Assembly (NCBI GenBank): GCA_014360745.1 | Contig: JACIWY010000127.1 | Location: forward strand, 1 to 8,919 | Source of the DNA: Chloroflexota bacterium | GTDB lineage: Bacteria; Chloroflexota; Anaerolineae; UBA1429 | Length of the DNA: 8,919 nucleotides | Direction: 5' to 3' | In this document: one piece after another, positions 1 through 4,561 of the stretch | Layout of the letters: every line of letters begins with the position of its first letter | How positions within the stretch are numbered: position 1 is the stretch's first letter | The notes under the pieces: generated by a model | The model's database searches: none | What the model was told of the DNA's origin: nothing | What the model saw: only the letters and a program-made list of their open reading frames with translations | Program-made: the position numbers and the translations under genes

Positions 1-302
1 AAAGTTGCGAATACGTTTGCTCGTAATTTCTTGTTCAAAATGAGAAGATGCGCTCAAAAGAATGCTATCTCCAAAACGAGTTTGGTGTTAAGAATATGGG
101 CGGGCTTTTGGGCCGCCCAGGGTTAACGTAAGATAGTATACCCCAGGAATAGGCTGGCGGACAAAAAGAAGGTTGCCCGGCCGATGGGGTTCTCGTTAAG
201 AATCCGTTTCGTTGCAGGCGCCCGATGGAGGGTGAGCAAGGGATGGTGCGAGGTAGAGCGCACATTGGGCGCAAATTGGGTCTCAAAATGGTCGAAAGAC
301 AG
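1..302. other. Non-coding stretch upstream of the rpoD promoter
   Basis: I see no convincing gene here. The reading frames present are short, have no recognisable motifs, and two of them run antisense across the rpoD promoter. What can be seen is a GC-rich inverted repeat at 98-118 (GGGCGG / CCGCCC, 6 bp, 9-nt loop) without a T-run on either side, a 5-bp hairpin at 71-85 (CCAAA / TTTGG), and a 9-nt direct repeat GTTAAGAAT at 87-95 and 195-203. Just before the promoter there is a pair of ATTGGG boxes at 264-269 and 275-280, 11 bp apart, which is about one helical turn. None of these has a known function. Confidence 0.5.
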
Positions 303-331
303 TTGACCTCTGGGGGCATTAGGGGTATAAT
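303..331 (+). promoter_or_regulatory. Sigma-70 promoter of rpoD
   Basis: The -35 box TTGACC (303-308) and the -10 box TATAAT (326-331) are separated by exactly 17 bp. Five of six -35 bases and all six -10 bases match the consensus. Transcription should start near 338, leaving a leader of about 246 nt before the rpoD start codon. No other equally good promoter is visible between here and the gene. Confidence 0.8.
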
Positions 332-337
332 AGACCA

Positions 338-583
338 TGTAGGCCATATCAGCCAAGACGGTGAGAGGATGCATCGTTGTACAGCCTCCAAGTGTCTCAG
401 CTCGGTAGCCATCTTTTTGTGACCCCTCTCGATGGCGCGCCGAGTGTTTTTGTTTATCGAGCTCACATCTCAGCCTTCATCCTACGCCATCGCCAATCCT
501 CAGAAGAAAGGAGGTGTTTGTTCTGTTTCATAAGATGACATTGGTTACACTCCCAATCTCTTAGAGCGGAGAGGCCAACACGC
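338..583 (+). promoter_or_regulatory. Long 5' leader of rpoD with a terminator-like hairpin
   Basis: The leader holds a possible stem CTCGG (401-405) plus GCC (408-410) against GGC (434-436) plus CCGAG (440-444), followed at once by TGTTTTTGTTT (445-455), which looks like a weak intrinsic terminator or attenuator. A second stem, CTCGAT (428-433) with ATCGAG (456-461), crosses the first, so the two would compete or form a pseudoknot. Further down, AAAGGAGGTG (507-516) is a near-perfect Shine-Dalgarno that is too far from ATG 584 to serve it. The pairings are read from the sequence; regulation is inferred. Confidence 0.4.
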
Positions 584-1807
584 ATGCTGAAGAACTTGAT
601 GCGAAAGGCAAAGGATCGGGGTTACGTTACCTGTGAGGAGGTGTTGGAGCTCTATCCTGAAGTGGAGGAATGCATTCCTCAGGTTGACGAATTGTTCGCC
701 AAGCTGATGGACGAGGGTGTCAAGATGGATCTTGCTGATGATGAGAAGGAAGGCTCGCCCGATCCGGTCGTGGAGGAAATGGACGTCGATGCCGAGGATG
801 CGGAGCAGTTCGTTGGCGTAGAGGACGAAGAGTGCCTAGAAAGCGAGATCGAAGACCGAATAGCCGAATCCGACAGTCAAGTAGACTTGGATAGCATCTC
901 GGCCGAGGATACCGTCAGCCTGTACTTGCGTCAGATGGGCCAGGTACCTCTGTTGACTGCGGCAGAGGAAGTCGTGTTGGCTCGACAAATTGAAGAGGGT
1001 TGCAAGGCCAAAGCCCAATTGGATAAGGGCGAGGATCTAACCCCCGAAGAACGGGCCGAGCTGCACAAGAAGGTGCGCCTGGGCGAGCAGGCGCGCACAC
1101 AATTGGTCGAGGCCAACACCCGTTTGGTGGTGAGCGTGGCCAAAAAGTATATCGGCCAGGGCGTAGCCCTTCTGGACCTGATCCAGGAAGGGAACATCGG
1201 CCTGATGAAGGCCGTGGAAAAGTTTGATTACCATCGTGGCTATAAATTCAGCACGTATGCCACCTGGTGGATTCGCCAGGGAGTGACCCGCGCGCTGGCT
1301 CAGCAGAGCCGTTTGATCCGCCTTCCCGTCCATGCCGGGGATCAGATTCGGCGCATCTATCGCGTCATCGAAAATCTGGAGCAAGAGACGGGACGGCGCC
1401 CCACCGTTGAAGAAATTGCCGACCAGACGGGCATCAGCGCCGCCAAGATCGAGCGTTTGCTGCGTATCTCTCGCTACCCGGTGTCTTTGGCCCGCCCCGT
1501 GGGAGATGACGGCGACACCGAATTCGGCGACTTTATCGAAGACGAAGAGTCCCCTGCCCCCACAGATGTCGCCTCGCAGCAGCTTTTACGAGAGGCGCTG
1601 GAGGAGATCATGACCGCCCTCAGCCCCCGAGAGGCGCGAATTCTCCGTCTGCGCTTTGGCCTGCGCGATGGACGCGCCCATACCTTGGAAGAGGTGGGCG
1701 AAAAGTTTGGCCTCACGCGCGAACGCATTCGCCAGATCGAGCACCAGGCGCTCGATCGCCTGCGTCACCCCCACCGTTGCAAACAACTACGAGACTATTT
1801 GCGCTGA
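584..1807 (+). CDS. rpoD: RNA polymerase primary sigma factor (RpoD/SigA)
   Basis: This is the housekeeping sigma factor, 407 residues, which directs RNA polymerase to -10/-35 promoters such as those in this window. Region 1.1 lies at about 1-50, followed by a very acidic linker (about 52-108). Region 1.2 is at about 109-139 (SLYLRQMGQVPLLT). Region 2 is at about 174-246, with the DLIQEGNIGLMKAVEKFD core (198-215) and the aromatic -10 melting segment FSTYATWWIRQ (222-232). Region 3 spans about 247-330, and region 4 about 344-407, with the HTH TLEEVGEKFGLTRERIRQIE (367-386). ATG 584 is chosen because GGAGAGG (568-574) sits 9 nt upstream and an in-frame TGA at 536 blocks a long extension. The size fits a compact primary sigma such as SigA and the region order is complete. 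Region 4.2 carries Q388 and D391 where E. coli has the basic residues K593 and R596. A specialised sigma is less likely because region 1.1 is present. Confidence 0.95.
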   Translation: MLKNLMRKAKDRGYVTCEEVLELYPEVEECIPQVDELFAKLMDEGVKMDLADDEKEGSPDPVVEEMDVDAEDAEQFVGVEDEECLESEIEDRIAESDSQVDLDSISAEDTVSLYLRQMGQVPLLTAAEEVVLARQIEEGCKAKAQLDKGEDLTPEERAELHKKVRLGEQARTQLVEANTRLVVSVAKKYIGQGVALLDLIQEGNIGLMKAVEKFDYHRGYKFSTYATWWIRQGVTRALAQQSRLIRLPVHAGDQIRRIYRVIENLEQETGRRPTVEEIADQTGISAAKIERLLRISRYPVSLARPVGDDGDTEFGDFIEDEESPAPTDVASQQLLREALEEIMTALSPREARILRLRFGLRDGRAHTLEEVGEKFGLTRERIRQIEHQALDRLRHPHRCKQLRDYLR

Positions 1808-1820
1808 ATGGCGCCGGCAA

Positions 1821-1858
1821 AGAGAGGGCGCGCCCTGATTCGAGGGCCCGCCCTCTCT
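1821..1858. terminator. Terminator hairpin after rpoD
   Basis: A 16-nt arm (1821-1836) pairs with 1843-1858 with a single C-C mismatch and a 6-nt loop. It begins 13 nt after the rpoD stop codon. The tract after it (CTTTAT) is poor in T, so termination may be partial or helped by Rho. It also lies downstream of the convergent pdxA gene and may separate both transcripts. No better terminator for pdxA was seen in 1859-1922. Confidence 0.75.
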
Positions 1859-1922
1859 CTTTATGCCTTCCACGGGGGCAAGTAACTATTCAGGCTACGC
1901 CGGGTTGAGGAAAATCTCGCCC

Positions 1923-2936
1923 CTACTCTGCTGCTTTCCTTTTGCCGCGCGCCAAGGAGACTGCCACCTCGATGGCGCGCTTGAGGCTCGTGGGGTCCGC
2001 CGTCCCTTTGCCGGCCTTGCCGAACACCGTGCCATGATCCACCGAGGTGCGGATGATGGGTAACCCCTGGGTTACATTGACCCCTTCGGCAAAGGCCAGC
2101 ACTTTGGTGGGGATATGCCCTTGGTCGTGATACATGGCTACCACGGCATCAAACTCTTTTTTGGCGGCCATGCGATAAAAGACCGTATCTGGCGCCATAG
2201 GAGAGGGATATACGTTCAAACCCTCGGCGCGAGCCTGGGCGATGGCCGGCGCGATCTCGCGCGTCTCTTCTTCGCCAAAGATTCCCCCTTCGCCGGCATG
2301 GGGGTTCAGCCCGGCTACGGCGATGCGCGGCTGCTCGATGCCCATCTGCTGCAATGCTTGGTGCGTCAAGCGGATGACCTGCAAAACGCGCTCCTTTTTC
2401 ACCCGCTCGATGGCCTCGCGGAGGGAGCAATGGGTGCTTACGTGCGTCACACGGAAATCGCCGGCAACGAGCATCATCGTCACCCCTTTAGCGCCGGTGC
2501 GCTCGGCCAGGATCTCGGTATGCCCGTCGTAGGGATGCCCGGCAAGATGAAGCGCCTCTTTGTTGATGCCCAGCGTTACTATGGCGTCTACCTCGCCCGC
2601 CATGGCCAAATCGATGGCTTTGATGACCGCCTCATAGGCGGCCTGGCCGGCCATGGCCTGCACCCGGCCGAATTCGAGCCGGTCGAGATCCACGTTGTCT
2701 AGATCGAGCACGTCGAGATGCTCGTCGTCAAAGCGGGCATCGCCGACGCGCCTTATCGCCCGAACCCGGCCCGGCACACCGGTGATCTGGAACGCGTGGG
2801 CCATGCAGTCCGCATCCCCCACGACGAGCAACCGAGCGATAGCGCGCAGATTGGCATCGGCCCAGGCCATGGTAGCGATCTCGGGCCCGGCCCCGCTGGG
2901 GTCGCCCATGGTCACGGCCAACAAGGGCTTGTACAT
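1923..2936 (-). CDS. pdxA: PdxA-family 4-phosphate dehydrogenase
   Basis: The 337-residue product belongs to the PdxA family of NAD(P)- and metal-dependent cytoplasmic dehydrogenases. The founding member oxidises 4-hydroxythreonine 4-phosphate in the DXP-dependent route to pyridoxal phosphate. Family marks are TMGDPSGAGPEI (9-20), INKEALHLAG with DGHTE (124-141), THCSL with H169, GLNPHAGEGGIFGEEE (209-224) with H213, AMYHDQGHIPTK (267-278) with H270, and RTSVDHGTVFGKAGKGTAD (296-314). H169, H213 and H270 match the three metal-binding histidines of E. coli PdxA. Length is normal. ATG 2936 has GAGGTGA just upstream. The family also includes PdxA2 enzymes that act on D-threonate or D-erythronate 4-phosphate; no DUF1537 kinase or other pdx gene is nearby, so the substrate is not settled. 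The gene is transcribed alone, convergent with rpoD and divergent from the RRM gene. Confidence 0.9.
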   Translation of the reverse strand: MYKPLLAVTMGDPSGAGPEIATMAWADANLRAIARLLVVGDADCMAHAFQITGVPGRVRAIRRVGDARFDDEHLDVLDLDNVDLDRLEFGRVQAMAGQAAYEAVIKAIDLAMAGEVDAIVTLGINKEALHLAGHPYDGHTEILAERTGAKGVTMMLVAGDFRVTHVSTHCSLREAIERVKKERVLQVIRLTHQALQQMGIEQPRIAVAGLNPHAGEGGIFGEEETREIAPAIAQARAEGLNVYPSPMAPDTVFYRMAAKKEFDAVVAMYHDQGHIPTKVLAFAEGVNVTQGLPIIRTSVDHGTVFGKAGKGTADPTSLKRAIEVAVSLARGKRKAAE

Positions 2937-2946
2937 AAGTCACCTC

Positions 2947-2958
2947 ATATCGCGATAT
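2947..2958. promoter_or_regulatory. 12-bp palindrome in the pdxA leader, possible operator
   Basis: ATATCGCGATAT is a perfect palindrome lying between the predicted pdxA transcription start (about 2965) and its Shine-Dalgarno (2940-2946). That position suits a repressor site. It is too short and self-closing to form a stable RNA hairpin. No regulator is encoded next to it. Confidence 0.4.
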
Positions 2959-2971
2959 TTTTAACTTCTTT

Positions 2972-3000
2972 AGCATACCCATACTCCCTCGATATGTCAA
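2972..3000 (-). promoter_or_regulatory. Sigma-70 promoter of pdxA
   Basis: On the minus strand the -35 box is TTGACA (3000-2995) and the -10 box is TATGCT (2977-2972), separated by 17 bp. The predicted start near 2965 leaves a short leader of about 29 nt. The -10 box is the weakest of the five promoters in this window, which fits modest expression of a biosynthetic enzyme. Confidence 0.75.
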
Positions 3001-3079
3001 CGACACCGCGCAAGGCCGTTTCCCCGCACTGATCCCTGCCCAAGGCGAGAGCACAAGAAGGAAAAAGTGCAAATTTCCA

Positions 3080-3108
3080 TTGACTCGGCCCTCGCGACAT
3101 GCTATAAT
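3080..3108 (+). promoter_or_regulatory. Extended -10 sigma-70 promoter of the RRM gene
   Basis: The -35 box TTGACT (3080-3085) and the -10 box TATAAT (3103-3108) are 17 bp apart. TGC directly before the -10 box adds an extended -10 element. This is the strongest promoter in the window. It diverges from the pdxA promoter about 80 bp away. Transcription should start near 3115. Confidence 0.85.
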
Positions 3109-3114
3109 GTGGAC

Positions 3115-3330
3115 ACGGTAAAACTATGGATACGGCTGGAACGTTGGGCTCGCGGCTCCGATAGGGCGACTTTTTCTGCTCGTCCTCCAAGGTGATCTGG
3201 GCCAAAGAGAGATCCGTTCATTCCAGCAAGCGTATGGCGTGGGCCGGCTGCTCATTTTGCGCAGGCAGGGAACAGCCGGATATGCAGGGTATCGTAGCAG
3301 ACTGTCAGGCAAGATCACCGGAGAGGAGAA
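3115..3330 (+). promoter_or_regulatory. Structured 5' leader of the RRM gene with anti-Shine-Dalgarno element
   Basis: The leader is about 216 nt. GGTGATC (3191-3197) is fully complementary to GATCACC (3313-3319), and CTCC (3185-3188) can pair with GGAG (3320-3323), which is part of the ribosome binding site of the gene. Together these give an 11-bp helix with a two-base bulge that would bury the Shine-Dalgarno. Inside the enclosed segment a 7-bp hairpin (CCGGCTG 3244-3250 / CAGCCGG 3273-3279) would shorten the distance. Nearer the start, a weak stem (3150-3169) is followed by CTTTTTC. Control of translation or of temperature response is inferred, not shown. Confidence 0.5.
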
Positions 3331-3609
3331 ATGCAGAAAAGGCTTTATGTCGGCAACCTACCTTATCAGATGACGGACGCGGAGCTGGAAAGCACATTTG
3401 CCCAGGTGGGGGATGTGGTAGATGCTGTCGTCGTCATGGATCGGGAGACCGGGCGCTCCAGGGGATTCGGTTTTGTGGAAATGGCGGATGAGCAAGCGGC
3501 AGAGGCTGCCATCAAGCAATTGAACGGCAGCCAAGTAGGCGGCCGCTCCATTCGTGTGGCCGAAGCCAACCCACGGCCAGATCGTTCTCGCCCTCGTGGC
3601 GGGCGCTGA
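3331..3609 (+). CDS. Small RRM-domain RNA-binding protein
   Basis: The product is a 92-residue single-domain RNA-recognition-motif protein that should bind single-stranded RNA in the cytoplasm. RNP2 is LYVGNL (5-10) and RNP1 is RGFGFVEM (44-51), with the stacking aromatics Y6, F46 and F48 in place. The spacing between the motifs and the GGRSIRVAEANPR ending are typical of bacterial and cyanobacterial Rbp proteins. A short Arg/Gly tail (RPDRSRPRGGR, 82-92) follows the domain and probably adds unspecific RNA affinity. ATG 3331 follows GGAGAGGAGAA, a clear ribosome binding site. Related bacterial proteins are often cold-induced; the long leader with a hidden ribosome binding site fits such control, but that is inference. 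The gene is monocistronic, closed by the hairpin that follows it. Confidence 0.92.
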   Translation: MQKRLYVGNLPYQMTDAELESTFAQVGDVVDAVVVMDRETGRSRGFGFVEMADEQAAEAAIKQLNGSQVGGRSIRVAEANPRPDRSRPRGGR

Positions 3610-3625
3610 GCCGTATGCCCTTATG

Positions 3626-3678
3626 CAGCAAAAAACGCGGGCCGTCTCGTCTGGGCGAGATGACCCGCGTTTTTGCTG
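3626..3678. terminator. Bidirectional terminator between the RRM gene and rplY
   Basis: CAGC (3626-3629), an A-run (3630-3635) and CGCGGG (3636-3641) pair with CCCGCG (3664-3669), a T-run (3670-3674) and GCTG (3675-3678). An inner stem (3644-3649 with 3656-3661) extends the hairpin. The A-run on one side and the T-run on the other make it a textbook intrinsic terminator in both directions, serving the convergent RRM and L25 genes. Confidence 0.92.
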
Positions 3679-3680
3679 TA

Positions 3681-3692
3681 ATACGATCGTAT
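3681..3692. repeat. 12-bp palindrome ATACGATCGTAT
   Basis: This perfect palindrome lies between the bidirectional terminator and the L25 stop codon. It is not part of the terminator stem. Its role is unknown; it could be a protein-binding site or chance. Confidence 0.35.
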
Positions 3693-3704
3693 GGGGGCCG
3701 GACC

Positions 3705-4358
3705 TCAGGCCTCGCCGACCTCGGCTTCCTCGCCGGCTTCGCCCTTCTCGACTTCCTCGGGTAGCTCGGCTTCGGCCGGAGCTTCGATTTCTTCCTCCAG
3801 ACGTGGTGCTAACACGCGAACGAGCTCTGTGTCCGCCGGCAACAACACTTTGACCCCTTGAGGGACCCTGAGATCGGCCACCGTGAGGGAAGAGTCAAAA
3901 TCCACCAAGCCGCTCACATCGAGCTCCAACGCTTCGGGTATGTCCGAGGGCAAACACTCGATCTCTACGGCATCGAGCAACTGGTTCAGCGTGCCTCCCC
4001 TATCTTCTACCGCGGGGGCCTCGCCAATCAGCGCGATCGGCACCTCGGTGGTAACCATCTCGCCGGCGACGAGCCGGTAAAAGTCAAGGTGGGTGATAAA
4101 ATCGGTGACCGGGTCTCGCTGCACTTCGCGGATGAGCACCATGTGTTCGCCGTTTTCGCCCTGAATACTGAGGTTCACCAGATGGCTGGTGCCGGCCTGT
4201 TCTACCACGCGCTGGGCGGTCAAATAGTCGAGCTGTAAAGTGCACGGTTCGAAACTATGCCCATACATGATGGCCGGCACGATCTTCTGCCGCCTGAGGG
4301 CGCGGGCTTTGACCCCCTCCGCGCGCCGCGCAACCGATATCGAGATTTTGGCTGCCAT
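3705..4358 (-). CDS. rplY: 50S ribosomal protein L25 (TL5/Ctc type)
   Basis: The 217-residue product binds 5S rRNA in the large ribosomal subunit. It is the long, two-domain form known as TL5 or general stress protein Ctc, not the short E. coli form. The N-terminal 5S-binding barrel covers about 1-96, starting MAAKISISVARR, with KIVPAIMYG (25-33) and the signature VLIREVQRDPVTDFITHLDFYRL (74-96). The C-terminal beta domain spans about 97-185. It ends in a Glu/Ala-rich acidic tail (about 187-217), common in this form. ATG 4358 agrees with the family N-terminus; the nearest Shine-Dalgarno (GGAGG, 4376-4372) is 13 nt away, which is long. The gene has its own promoter just past the stop codon of the upstream membrane protein and a hairpin-rich leader. 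Confidence 0.95.
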   Translation of the reverse strand: MAAKISISVARRAEGVKARALRRQKIVPAIMYGHSFEPCTLQLDYLTAQRVVEQAGTSHLVNLSIQGENGEHMVLIREVQRDPVTDFITHLDFYRLVAGEMVTTEVPIALIGEAPAVEDRGGTLNQLLDAVEIECLPSDIPEALELDVSGLVDFDSSLTVADLRVPQGVKVLLPADTELVRVLAPRLEEEIEAPAEAELPEEVEKGEAGEEAEVGEA

Positions 4359-4497
4359 GCCCCTACTTTATCCTCCAACTTTTGTGGCGAGGCGTGCATA
4401 ACAACGCCCGCCTTGCCTGTGTGTCTCAACAAATGGGGGCCATTCCAAGCGCATGGCCCCCGAGAGCGCCCGAAAAGCACTCTGTTCCGATAGCGTG
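4359..4497 (-). promoter_or_regulatory. 5' leader of rplY with two hairpins
   Basis: Read along the minus strand, the first hairpin has a perfect 9-bp stem (4461-4453 with 4443-4435, GGGGGCCAT / ATGGCCCCC) and a 9-nt loop, followed by ATTTGTTG. The second (about 4412-4386) pairs GGCGGGCGT with ACGCCTCGCC using one bulge and one G-T pair and ends about 10 nt before the GGAGG ribosome binding site. The first could be a weak attenuator and the second could affect ribosome loading. Feedback by L25 itself is possible but unsupported. Confidence 0.4.
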
Positions 4498-4503
4498 TCA
4501 GTG

Positions 4504-4532
4504 ATTATAGCGTCAGGGGGCGTGATGGTCAA
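4504..4532 (-). promoter_or_regulatory. Sigma-70 promoter of rplY
   Basis: On the minus strand TTGACC (4532-4527) and TATAAT (4509-4504) are separated by 17 bp. The boxes are the same as those of the rpoD promoter. Transcription should start near 4497. The -35 box lies only about 30 bp beyond the stop codon of the membrane-protein gene and no clear terminator precedes it, so read-through from that gene may add to rplY expression. Confidence 0.8.
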
Positions 4533-4561
4533 ATTTTCGTCCGGCCTGAGGAAGGCTCTCT

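Noticed and set aside
98..118. GC-rich hairpin as a terminator of a gene to the left
   Set aside because: No T-run follows on either strand and no coding end is visible next to it.
123..374. 83-residue minus-strand frame upstream of rpoD
   Set aside because: It has no recognisable motif, no clear ribosome binding site, and runs antisense through the near-consensus rpoD promoter at 303-331.
65..466. 133-residue minus-strand frame upstream of rpoD
   Set aside because: Low-complexity, proline-rich translation without family features; it covers the rpoD promoter and the leader structures.
2115..2702. 195-residue plus-strand frame
   Set aside because: It is antisense to pdxA, whose product is clearly recognised; long antisense frames are expected in GC-rich coding DNA.
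3150..3176. Intrinsic terminator in the RRM leader
   Set aside because: A T-run is present, but the stem before it is only about 4-6 bp with a bulge, too weak to call as a terminator.
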